Positions 1-6,038 are shown, counted from the first letter of the stretch. The stretch: DNA of 6,038 bases from an uncultured Anaerolineaceae bacterium (GCA_937894825.1 CALCQT010000046.1:1-6038); one strand, 5' to 3'. Translations and numbers: made by a program. Notes: generated from the sequence alone by a model not told the origin.

Positions 1-36
1 GTATCGGTCTTCCGGCAATATCCATTTTTTGCTCAT
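1..36 (-). CDS. Start of an unidentified gene, cut by the left window edge
   Basis: Only the first 12 codons are in the window and they read MSKKWILPEDRY. The ATG at 34-36 is preceded on the minus strand by AGAGG four bases upstream, a usable ribosome binding site, and the frame is open to the edge. It lies 127 nt beyond the last URO-D gene, with a large inverted repeat between, so it may be a separate transcription unit or a more weakly coupled operon member. The tryptophan and PEDRY motif faintly recall the start of some uronate-isomerase-like proteins, but twelve residues cannot support a family call. Confidence 0.45.
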   Translation of the reverse strand, partial: MSKKWILPEDRY

Positions 37-66
37 ATCGCCTCTTTGTTTACTTCCTTAATAAAG

Positions 67-156
67 ATCTGAAACGCATTCAATCGGCGCCCCAGCCGGA
101 TTTTTTTCAAAATAATTCATCCGGGGCGCGGGCGTTGGTTGAATACGATTTCAGAT
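67..156. repeat. Large imperfect inverted repeat (stem-loop) after the URO-D genes
   Basis: The arms pair in steps. Positions 67-74 pair with 149-156 (8 of 8), 75-76 with 146-147 after one bulged base, 78-83 with 139-144 (6 of 6), 87-91 with 125-129 (5 of 5), and 96-101 with 119-124 (6 of 6). This encloses an AT-rich 17-nt loop. The outer arm is 16 paired bases with one bulge and one mismatch. The structure begins 7 nt after the stop of the last URO-D gene and ends 30 nt before the start codon of the next gene. No run of U follows the stem on either strand, so it is not a textbook intrinsic terminator. It could be a 3'-end stabiliser, an RNA processing site, an attenuator or a small palindromic repeat element. 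The pairing is directly visible; the role is not. Confidence 0.7.
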
Positions 157-163
157 GTACGGA

Positions 164-1213
164 CTATTCAATAGGCCGGTTATTCCAGTCTTTGATCGCG
201 CGGCACATGGCGTCCACGTTTTCCGCCGGTGTGTTTGGAGAGACACCGCCGCCGAACGAAAGGATCAAGCCCTTCCCATGACCGGCTTTCTCCAGGCAAT
301 CCCAGGCCGCGGCATAGACCTGTTCCGGTGTGCCGTAGATTCCCAAATCGCGGGGTGCGACATTCCCTAACAAAACGATATTTTCTCCCAGGAGCTCTCT
401 GGCCTTCGCGACATCCGTCTTGAATGAGAAATTGAAAACATCAAAGCCGGCGTCTTTCAGAACCGGGAATAGATGTTCACACGGGGTATCGTTATGATAA
501 ATTTTAATTTTTCCTTCAAAATGATCCCAGATCTTTTTGAAGTGCGGCTCAACCATCTTTTGATACTGCCTTTTGGAGATCATCCCGACCAGATCGTCCA
601 GCACCATGATACCTTGCGGTTCACGCATGCGCTTTAATTGTGCTTCCAGCCAGGCGATCAGCGTGTCGGTCACTTTTTCCAGGATCGGCGTGATCGTTTC
701 CGGATCTGAAATCAAGGACTCCATCAGGGTTGAGACGCCCATAAACCAGGAGGTTACAGTCAAAATGCCGCGGGCGCAGGCGATGTGCTGCCCAAGGCCA
801 TATGGCTCCAGCCGTTGATCCATCCGTTCGATCTGGCGCAGCACCAGCGGCATCAGACCGTCCGTTTCCGGATTCGCGACTTTGGTGTGTTCCGCCCAGA
901 AATTCAGATCGGTGGTCAGCGGTTCAATCGAAGGCGGCTGATCGTGATGAAAAATCAGACGCGCCCCGAACACGGAGGCTTCAATTGCCATGCCGTATTC
1001 CCACCAAAATCCTGGAATCCAGGCAGCCTGTGGAAATCGTTCCCGCAAGCCCATGTTGATGTCAAACCACAGATTTTCATCCAGAAAATAATCCAGGGTA
1101 TTGATGCCTGCATAGCCCGGGAGCCAGGGACTGTCAACGATCAGGCCCAAAGGAACCTGATCTGTCATTTCGAGCCTGGCGACTTTTATGAAATTATCCC
1201 ATTGCTTATCCAT
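164..1213 (-). CDS. URO-D family protein, third paralogue, lacking the HxC zinc motif
   Basis: This 349-residue protein belongs to the uroporphyrinogen decarboxylase / cobalamin-dependent methyltransferase superfamily (URO-D, MtaA/CmuA branch), cytoplasmic TIM-barrel enzymes. Supporting features are the acidic LDDLVG segment (about 205-210), where relatives have DD.G.Q; the strand-end block YHNDTPCEHLFP (about 239-250); GENIVLLGNVAP (276-287); and the C-terminal GGGVSPNTPAENV (321-333), which matches the family's G-x-TP-x-EN ending. Corrinoid:CoM-type members bind zinc with His-x-Cys plus a later Cys. Here HxC reads H240-N-D242, a cysteine follows only at 245, and no cysteine sits in the GGGVSP block, so the canonical zinc site is absent or altered. 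The ATG is 2 nt after the frame-corrected stop of the upstream paralogue, with AAAGG about 12 nt before it. The family call is strong; the reaction is unknown. It is unlikely to be heme-pathway HemE, given the context and two neighbouring paralogues. Confidence 0.88.
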   Translation of the reverse strand: MDKQWDNFIKVARLEMTDQVPLGLIVDSPWLPGYAGINTLDYFLDENLWFDINMGLRERFPQAAWIPGFWWEYGMAIEASVFGARLIFHHDQPPSIEPLTTDLNFWAEHTKVANPETDGLMPLVLRQIERMDQRLEPYGLGQHIACARGILTVTSWFMGVSTLMESLISDPETITPILEKVTDTLIAWLEAQLKRMREPQGIMVLDDLVGMISKRQYQKMVEPHFKKIWDHFEGKIKIYHNDTPCEHLFPVLKDAGFDVFNFSFKTDVAKARELLGENIVLLGNVAPRDLGIYGTPEQVYAAAWDCLEKAGHGKGLILSFGGGVSPNTPAENVDAMCRAIKDWNNRPIE

Positions 1214-1215
1214 TT

Positions 1216-2294
1216 TTATTCTGCACCTTTCCGAAACTTATCGACAGTTTCACAAATCGCGATGATATTTTCGCGGGGTGTTCCAAAATCCATGTTGATG
1301 CAGCAAATACCATCGCGATAATAACATTTTCAAGACGTTCAAGGCTGGAGAGCAGGAATTCAGTATCGGCAGCGGCTTCTTCCGGTTTGGCTGTGAGCAG
1401 GCGGATTGGACTCAGTCTGAGGTTCAGAAATGCATCCGGCAGTGCTTCACGACATTTTTGCGGATCCGATCCCCAGCCGACGTCACAAAAATCCACCGGG
1501 ATTTTTGCGTATTCTTTGGCATATTTTTCCATCTGAACACCGCAGTGGTGGATGCCGAACGGCTGGATCTGCCGGGCCATTCTTTGCTCAATCGGGAGTA
1601 ATGACCGGGTATACACACGCGGTGAGATCATTTGCACGGAACAATTGGCGTGAATGAAAGGCGTCGGCGTCAAATGGGCTGCGGCACGGTTTACAGAGAC
1701 GGAGTAACTCCCGCTTCGGCTCCGGATGTAGGCTGCCGTCTCAACGATCAGGTTGGATATTTCTGCCATAAACCGTTCCGGACGTTCAGGTTCTTCCAAA
1801 AGATCTGAAAAAAGGTCCGCTCCGTAAAAATGATAGGCGGCGTTGAGCAGTCCATCCGTATTCAGGTCGCCAACTAAATATCCATAGGCTTCTTCCTGCT
1901 CGTCCCAGCTTCGAATCAACTCATTCATCGGCCAGGTTTGTCTGAAATCCGGCCGTGTAAATGTCTCAATTTCCGTTCGGGTAAAGGGTCTGGGCAGCGG
2001 CTGCGGGGCTTCCGCGGGGCTAAAACGAATCTCCGCGCCCAGCATGGCAGGAATGATGAATCCTCCCGCCACAAATTGCGACCCGATGACAGGCCTTTCC
2101 TCCGGATGTTCCTCGCCAAAACCATAAGCTCCAAATTGTTCAAAGAGCGTTCGGCGCATGCGTTTGTCGTTAGCCTCTCGGGTCCGGGCGTCAAAATAGA
2201 ATGGCTTATCGAAAGATATGCCGGCGGTTTTATTCCACCAATTCGGATTGAATACTAACGATAGCGGTAAGAAACAATCAGAGCGCAGTTTCAT
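1216..2294 (-). pseudogene. URO-D family protein, second paralogue, frameshifted near its C-terminus
   Basis: This URO-D superfamily protein is readable for 327 residues from the ATG at 2292-2294. It has a putative zinc motif GIHHCG (H249, C251) and an early NPNWW segment (17-21). After the codon at 1314-1316 the open frame turns into unrelated sequence and stops at 1206-1208, overlapping the next gene. In the -1 frame the expected family ending appears, DGICCINMDFGTPRENI and on to KGAE, stopping at 1216-1218, 2 nt before the next ATG. Correcting one base gives about 359 residues, a normal length, and a Cys pair that could supply the third zinc ligand. The break lies between about 1312 and 1329, because the restored frame has a stop at 1330-1332. 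I see no classic slippery heptamer, so a sequencing or assembly error or a recent mutation is likelier than programmed shifting. The chosen ATG is 4 nt past the previous stop; a TTG at 2328-2330 would add 12 unconvincing residues that overlap the upstream gene. Confidence 0.82.
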
Positions 2295-2298
2295 CAGA

Positions 2299-3450
2299 TT
2301 AATAGACTCCGTATTCCCGCAGCGTTTCAATCATGGCGACAATGTTTGCGACCGGCACGTCCGCCTGAATATTATGAATGGTATTGAAAACATACCCGCC
2401 GCCGGGCATGAGTGCTTCCAGGTTCCTCTTTACATCCTCACGTACTTCATCCGGTGTACCCATGGGCAGTACCCCTTGTGTATCCACACCGCCGCCCCAG
2501 AAAACAATATTTTCACCAAAATCTTTTTTTAACTGAGCCGGATCCATCCCGGTGGCTCGAATGTGGACCGGATTCAGGATTTGGATGCCGATTTCCAAAA
2601 AGTCCGGCACCATCGGACGGACATTGCCGCATGAGTGAAGGAACCGTTTGGCGTTGGGAGCGTGTTCTTTGACGCAGGCCAGCACTTCCTTCCAACGAGG
2701 TTTGATCTGATTGCGGTACATGCGCGGCGAAATAATCTGAGACACCTGGGTTCCGTAATCATCCATAATGCAGACTACATCCACCAGATCTCCCAGCGTT
2801 TGCAGTGCGGTGGAGAAGAAGTCGATTTTCAGTTCCTTCATCTTATCAAACAGCATTCCCGCCAATTCCGGATCACTGGCCATCAGCATCAGCAGATAAT
2901 CCATGCCGCAAATCCGCTGCGACATCTCAAAAATTCCTGCGAATGGGTCCTTGATTACAACCGCATATCCATTGGCACGGTGCTGTTCGGCCGCCTCTTT
3001 TAATCCCGCGATTCGAACCCGGTCTTTAAAATCCGGCCAGGGATAATTTTTGATGGCTTCGGCGGTCAGTTTTTCATTTTTTAACGGTTCCTGATAGATG
3101 GAAAAATACAATCCATGCTCTTTCGGTTTTCGATGATCGATGCCCCATTCGTCATGGTAGAGCCAATAATCGCCGCCATCCGCTGTGTTCACATTCCAGT
3201 TATGGGAGTTCAGCGGGAAAAGACCGCGGGTGTCAATGCCGACAAGTTGCATAAAATCTTCGTCGAGTGTGGCCAGACCCTGGATTTGATCCGAAAAGAT
3301 GATTTCTTTTTCCGGCAGGCCGTAAGCCTGGCGCAGATTTCGATAAGCGGTCTCATTAATTCCGGTAACCTGTGTGCTTCCCATATCGAACGGGACACGA
3401 TCCGGTTCCTGAAAATTTAACGTAGTCAACAAGCGTTCTCTTGCGTTCAT
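2299..3450 (-). CDS. URO-D family protein, first paralogue, MtaA/CmuA-like methyltransferase
   Basis: This 383-residue protein is a full-length member of the URO-D superfamily. It opens with NARERLLTTLNFQEPDRVPFD, the standard start of the methyltransferase-like branch. It has an acidic MDDYGTQ block (229-235) followed by ISPRMY, then FLHSCGNVRPMVPDFLEIGI, where H272 and C274 match the first two zinc ligands of corrinoid:coenzyme M methyltransferases. Next come NPVH, GENIVFWGGGVDTQ (312-324) and an ending GGGYVFNTIHNIQADVPVANI. Where MtaA-like enzymes have a glycine-cysteine in the last block, this protein has T-I-H359-N, so the third ligand would be His or missing. Such proteins usually move a methyl group between a corrinoid protein and an acceptor, but no corrinoid-binding partner is in the window. 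The start is firm: AAGGAG sits 5 nt before the ATG and overlaps the stop of the preceding hydrolase. The substrate is unknown; decarboxylation of uroporphyrinogen is unlikely in this setting. Confidence 0.92.
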   Translation of the reverse strand: MNARERLLTTLNFQEPDRVPFDMGSTQVTGINETAYRNLRQAYGLPEKEIIFSDQIQGLATLDEDFMQLVGIDTRGLFPLNSHNWNVNTADGGDYWLYHDEWGIDHRKPKEHGLYFSIYQEPLKNEKLTAEAIKNYPWPDFKDRVRIAGLKEAAEQHRANGYAVVIKDPFAGIFEMSQRICGMDYLLMLMASDPELAGMLFDKMKELKIDFFSTALQTLGDLVDVVCIMDDYGTQVSQIISPRMYRNQIKPRWKEVLACVKEHAPNAKRFLHSCGNVRPMVPDFLEIGIQILNPVHIRATGMDPAQLKKDFGENIVFWGGGVDTQGVLPMGTPDEVREDVKRNLEALMPGGGYVFNTIHNIQADVPVANIVAMIETLREYGVY

Positions 3451-3455
3451 GTCGT

Positions 3456-3461
3456 CTCCTT
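3456..3461 (-). promoter_or_regulatory. Ribosome binding site of the first URO-D gene
   Basis: AAGGAG on the minus strand lies 5 nt before the ATG at 3448-3450 and overlaps the stop codon of the SGNH hydrolase gene. It fixes the URO-D start and implies the two genes are translated in tandem. Confidence 0.8.
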
Positions 3462-4083
3462 AATTCATGGCCGGATTAGCCAGATGTTCCAGCGCTCCGG
3501 CGATATAGGCAGCCTGGATTGCGCGGACATCCTCGTTGAAATGGGCGTGATCACAATAGAGCGGCAGTCCGATCCTCCTTGTGAAAGCGCCCAGATCGAT
3601 CCACGGAATCTGATTCCTGCGGATCAAGTCCATTGAGGCTCGGTTGTAACGTTCCACATCTCTTTCCAGACGAAAAAAAGCTTTTTCGTGAATAGCGTGG
3701 TTTTCTTCATCAATTGGTGTGACCGTGACCCATATTGTGTTTTTCCCGGCAGACCGGATGATATCCAGACTTTGCTGCAAATTTGAACAGTATTGTTCCA
3801 ACGATATCATACAGACGTCGACTGGCGTCGGGAATCTTTTAATGTCGTGCAGCCCTGCGTTCAAGAGGATGGTCTCCTGTGTGATGTTTTGAATAACAGC
3901 CTGCAGATAAAGCAGCACCGTACCCGAATCACTGCCATTCTCACGATCGATTTCTCCCGGAATTTCAGGCGCCGGGATATCGCCTTTCCGGACGATTTCC
4001 CAGCCGGTTCCAAGATACTTCCGCAAATAAGGCGTATAGTGAATGGATATGCTGTCACCCAAAATAAAAATTTCTTTTTTCAT
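3460..4083 (-). CDS. SGNH/GDSL-type hydrolase, cytoplasmic
   Basis: This protein of about 207 residues has the SGNH hydrolase fold. From the chosen ATG it begins KKEIFILGDSIS, putting the nucleophile Ser11 in the GDS block I directly after the first beta strand, with no signal peptide. Block II is probably the glycine in VRKGD. Block III reads NAGLHD (75-80), where the consensus is GxND, so His replaces the oxyanion-hole Asn. Block V is CDHAHF, with Asp178 and His181 in D-x-x-H spacing, completing the catalytic triad. Family members remove acyl (often acetyl) groups from sugars, lipids or peptidoglycan. Between nagB and URO-D genes, an ester or deacetylase activity on a sugar is a reasonable guess, not shown by sequence. 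An ATG at 4099-4101 would add MRKSEI and cannot be excluded, since both starts have only weak Shine-Dalgarno matches. Confidence 0.85.
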   Translation of the reverse strand: MKKEIFILGDSISIHYTPYLRKYLGTGWEIVRKGDIPAPEIPGEIDRENGSDSGTVLLYLQAVIQNITQETILLNAGLHDIKRFPTPVDVCMISLEQYCSNLQQSLDIIRSAGKNTIWVTVTPIDEENHAIHEKAFFRLERDVERYNRASMDLIRRNQIPWIDLGAFTRRIGLPLYCDHAHFNEDVRAIQAAYIAGALEHLANPAMN

Positions 4084-4123
4084 TATTTCCGATTTCCGCA
4101 TGGGCTGCCTGACTTTTTATTGT

Positions 4124-4903
4124 TTATTCCTGAGGAAGAATCTTCTCGGCGGCTGCTTTGTCGAGATACAGCGTGCACCAGGAGGTTTCTTTTAAGATGG
4201 TGGCAGGGCAATCTTCATTGACGGGCTCAATTTTTGTTTTATAGACCGCTTCTGCTTTTCGTGATTCAGGGACGATGCAGAGCATGTTTTTTGCCGAACG
4301 CAGTGCCGGAATGGTCAGAGAAAGCGCGTAGGTCGGGACTTCCGCAATTGAGCCGAAGTGACCTTCGCCAACCTGTTGACGGCGGGATTTGTCATCCAGA
4401 CGGACCTTTTTGATGTAAAAAGGATCGTTGAAATCAGCAAACGGTGGATCATTGAACGCGAGGTGCCCATTTTCGCCGATGCCCAGTGCGCAAAGATCAG
4501 CCGGGTTGTCTCTCAGCAATTTTTCATAAGCGAGCATGTCTTCCCGCAAGGTTTCCCCATTCCCCGGTACCGGGTAAAATTTTCCGACTTTGACATAATC
4601 CAGAAAATGGATGTGAAGGAAATACGGGAAACTAGCCTTGTGTCCTTCCGGAAGGTCAATATATTCGTCCATGTGGAAAACGTTGACTTTGGACCAGTCG
4701 ACGTCGGACAGTCCGCGAAGCGCTTCCAAAAAGGTCAGCTGGGAATTGCCGGTGGCGATGATGATGTTTGCAAAGCCTTTTTCGATGATGGCTTTGTTGA
4801 TGATATCCCGCGCGTCGAGCGCCGCTGCCTGGCCGATTTCCTGATTTGTCTCATAAACCCGGACGGGGAGTTCTCCCCATTGATCTTCGTAAATTGTGCT
4901 CAT
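4124..4903 (-). CDS. nagB: Glucosamine-6-phosphate deaminase (NagB family)
   Basis: This 259-residue protein of the NagB/SugarP-isomerase family would convert glucosamine-6-phosphate to fructose-6-phosphate and ammonia in the cytoplasm. Motifs in order are the phosphate-binding IIIATGNSQLTFLEAL (47-62), FHMDEY (76-81) with the proton-transfer Asp79, and GIGENGHLAFNDP (141-153) with ring-opening His147. Next to the E. coli enzyme as I recall it, the Asp two before that His is Asn, as in many Firmicutes NagB proteins, and the Glu after FN is Asp152. Length is normal. The start MSTIYED is chosen because AAAGGA lies 9 nt upstream; in-frame codons as far as 4984 run back through the cupin gene and encode nothing family-like. 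Gene order nagA-cupin-nagB supports deaminase over 6-phosphogluconolactonase, but a NagB-like isomerase with another amino-sugar phosphate substrate remains possible. Confidence 0.9.
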   Translation of the reverse strand: MSTIYEDQWGELPVRVYETNQEIGQAAALDARDIINKAIIEKGFANIIIATGNSQLTFLEALRGLSDVDWSKVNVFHMDEYIDLPEGHKASFPYFLHIHFLDYVKVGKFYPVPGNGETLREDMLAYEKLLRDNPADLCALGIGENGHLAFNDPPFADFNDPFYIKKVRLDDKSRRQQVGEGHFGSIAEVPTYALSLTIPALRSAKNMLCIVPESRKAEAVYKTKIEPVNEDCPATILKETSWCTLYLDKAAAEKILPQE

Positions 4904-4912
4904 TTTTTTCAA

Positions 4913-4918
4913 TCCTTT
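4913..4918 (-). promoter_or_regulatory. Ribosome binding site of nagB
   Basis: AAAGGA on the minus strand overlaps the cupin stop codon and sits 9 nt before the ATG at 4901-4903. It decides the nagB start against longer in-frame alternatives. Confidence 0.7.
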
Positions 4919-5264
4919 ATTTGCATGTGTAGTTGTTGACATAGAGATACTGCATTTCTTCCCCGGAATCCAGCCTGACGCCATGCGGTGTATTCAGTGG
5001 AATGTTAATGATACCGGGACGATCGACGCGTATCTCTTTATCGCCTAATATTACTGTGCCGGAACCGGAAATGACGACATACGCCTGAAGCCATTCGGAA
5101 TGGATACCAATATCTGTTTTTGTGGGTCCTTGCAAGGTGACCAGCCCCATGGAAATGTTTTCTCCGGCAATCCCGCGAGGCAGCAGATGCTGGTAGGTAA
5201 TATTTGGTCCGCCATCCTGGGTGTAGTATTCCAGTTCGTCAAATGATTTTATAAATTCAGTCAT
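4917..5264 (-). CDS. Small single-domain cupin protein
   Basis: This 115-residue protein is almost entirely one cupin beta-barrel. Motif 1 reads IGIHSEWLQAYVVISGSG (52-68) and motif 2 reads RPGIINIPLNTPHGVRL (82-98). The usual metal site is His-x-His, Glu and a second-motif His. Here the positions appear as His55, Glu57, Gln60 and His94, so the first-motif ligands are partly replaced and metal binding is uncertain. It may be a sugar isomerase or epimerase, a ligand-binding accessory protein, or an enzyme with a reduced metal site. It lies 21 nt after the nagA stop and 13 nt before nagB, inside the amino-sugar operon, so a role with sugars or sugar phosphates is likely but unproven. The start MTEFIKS has AAGGAA 6 nt upstream; an ATG five codons earlier (5277-5279) lies in the poly-A stretch and has no good ribosome site. 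Confidence 0.85.
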   Translation of the reverse strand: MTEFIKSFDELEYYTQDGGPNITYQHLLPRGIAGENISMGLVTLQGPTKTDIGIHSEWLQAYVVISGSGTVILGDKEIRVDRPGIINIPLNTPHGVRLDSGEEMQYLYVNNYTCK

Positions 5265-5270
5265 GCCGCT

Positions 5271-5276
5271 TTCCTT
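5271..5276 (-). promoter_or_regulatory. Ribosome binding site of the cupin gene
   Basis: AAGGAA on the minus strand lies 6 nt before the ATG at 5262-5264. It favours that start over the in-frame ATG at 5277-5279. Confidence 0.65.
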
Positions 5277-5285
5277 CATTTTTTT

Positions 5286-6038
5286 TTATCCGAGCGTAAT
5301 GCGCTGCCCTTTTTGGATCACCTGCAGTGGTTCGAAATCTTCCGTAAACAGGACCAGATCCGCGTCCAGGCCGGGTTTGATACTGCCGATGCGGTCCTGG
5401 GCTTTGATGATTCTGGCGGGGATTTCTGTGACCATTCGAACCGCTTCCGGGATAGAGCGTCCGGTTTCTTCAATCAATATGAGGATCTCTTGATTCAGGA
5501 GCGTGGTGCTGCCGGCAAAACTGCTGCGGTCCGGTACCATTCCGACGCCGTCCGCAACTTCATAAATCTGATCGCCGACGCGGAATTTCGATCCTTCGGG
5601 CAATCCCGCACCGTTCAGTGCGTCTGAAACGGCACAAAGCCGGTCTCCGATCGATTGGATGGCCAGTTTCATCAGAGTTGGCGGCAGATGCCGGTTGTCC
5701 GCGATTATCTCGACCGTTAAAGCCGGATTGGTCAATGCGACTTCAACCAGTCCCGGTTGCCGCCAGGGCCCATGCCGGACGACACCGGACATGGCGCTCC
5801 ACAAATGGGTGACGTGAGAAGCGCCTGCGTCGATGGCAGGCAGAATCTCTTTCTCAATGGCCATGGTGTGTCCCATCGCCGGGATAATCCCGCGTTGGGC
5901 GATTTTCCGGACTGCCTCGATTCCTCCCGGCAACTCAGGCGCCAGCATAAAGATAGCGATTGCGGATTGAACGTCAAGCAGCCGGTCGATCGATCCGTCA
6001 TCCGGTGTCCGGATGGTGGATGCGGGTTGCGCGCCGGC
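5286..6038 (-). CDS. nagA: N-acetylglucosamine-6-phosphate deacetylase, C-terminal part
   Basis: The frame is open from the right window edge to the stop at 5286-5288 and gives about 250 residues, roughly the last two thirds of a NagA (usually about 380). This amidohydrolase-fold metalloenzyme removes acetate from GlcNAc-6-phosphate to give glucosamine-6-phosphate, the substrate of NagB encoded downstream. Numbered from the window edge, family active-site residues are all present: Glu35 in LAPEL, His57 in GHT, His78 in THLWSAM, His117 in ADNRH, and catalytic Asp139 in VSDALNGAG. The C-terminal end (PARIIKAQDRIGSIKPGLDADLV) is the usual beta-sandwich return of amidohydrolases. Residues upstream of the first internal Met (AGAQPASTI... 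through LLDVQSAIAIF) match the family, so the true start is beyond the window, not at 5948. The intact active site argues for a working enzyme. Confidence 0.93.
   Translation of the reverse strand, partial: AGAQPASTIRTPDDGSIDRLLDVQSAIAIFMLAPELPGGIEAVRKIAQRGIIPAMGHTMAIEKEILPAIDAGASHVTHLWSAMSGVVRHGPWRQPGLVEVALTNPALTVEIIADNRHLPPTLMKLAIQSIGDRLCAVSDALNGAGLPEGSKFRVGDQIYEVADGVGMVPDRSSFAGSTTLLNQEILILIEETGRSIPEAVRMVTEIPARIIKAQDRIGSIKPGLDADLVLFTEDFEPLQVIQKGQRITLG

Noticed and set aside
785..1321. Plus-strand open frame of 178 codons opposite the last two URO-D genes
   Set aside because: It overlaps the end of one real gene and the start of another on the opposite strand, and its translation has no family-like motifs.
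1296..1332. Programmed -1 frameshifting in the middle URO-D gene
   Set aside because: The interval lacks an X XXY YYZ heptamer in the right phase and I see no strong downstream stem. An error or mutation explains it more simply, though reads were not available.
1206..2330. The 374-codon version of the middle URO-D gene, starting at TTG and ending at 1206
   Set aside because: The first 12 residues lie over the end of the upstream gene and the last about 35 are out of frame. The ATG at 2294 and the -1 frame ending at 1216 fit the family better.
164..3450. Annotating the URO-D genes as hemE (uroporphyrinogen decarboxylase)
   Set aside because: Three divergent copies, HxC motifs in two of them, and the absence of other heme genes point to the methyltransferase-like branch.
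4358..4939. Plus-strand open frame of 193 codons opposite nagB
   Set aside because: It is antisense to a well-supported NagB gene, shows no recognisable domain and has no convincing ribosome site. It is a coding shadow.
5277..5288. T-run after nagA as a possible intrinsic terminator
   Set aside because: On the coding strand it is a run of A, not U, with no preceding GC-rich stem, and the next operon gene starts directly after it.

Overview
The window holds one strand-coherent block of bacterial genes, all read right to left on the minus strand. Base composition is roughly balanced between GC and AT, gaps between genes are short, and several genes have clear Shine-Dalgarno sites (AAGGAG, AAAGGA, AAGGAA). 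Tandem MtaA/CmuA-type uroporphyrinogen-decarboxylase-like (URO-D) proteins next to amino-sugar genes suggest an anaerobic carbohydrate-degrading bacterium, such as a Clostridia, Lentisphaerota or Planctomycetota relative. The sequence alone does not settle the phylum.

In transcription order from the right edge: (1) the C-terminal ~250 residues of N-acetylglucosamine-6-phosphate deacetylase (nagA), entering from outside the window; (2) a ~115-residue single-domain cupin; (3) a glucosamine-6-phosphate deaminase-type NagB; (4) a cytoplasmic SGNH/GDSL-type hydrolase; (5-7) three consecutive, clearly different URO-D-family proteins of about 383, 359 and 349 residues. The gaps between these seven genes are 2 to about 40 nt (the widest, between nagB and the hydrolase, depends on the start chosen), so they probably form one operon whose promoter lies beyond the right edge. 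The middle URO-D gene has an apparent frameshift about 100 nt before its end. A large imperfect inverted repeat (67-156) then separates the seven genes from the first 12 codons of another minus-strand gene at the left edge.

NagA and NagB would convert GlcNAc-6-phosphate through glucosamine-6-phosphate to fructose-6-phosphate plus ammonia. The cupin, hydrolase and URO-D trio are not part of the standard pathway. URO-D proteins of this branch are best known as zinc-dependent methyltransferases that take methyl groups from corrinoid proteins. One reading is that the operon handles a decorated (methylated or acylated) amino sugar and disposes of the methyl group. This is inference: no corrinoid protein, methyl acceptor enzyme or transporter is visible here. 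The three URO-D proteins differ at the predicted zinc site (HSC, HHC and HND), which suggests different jobs rather than simple redundancy.
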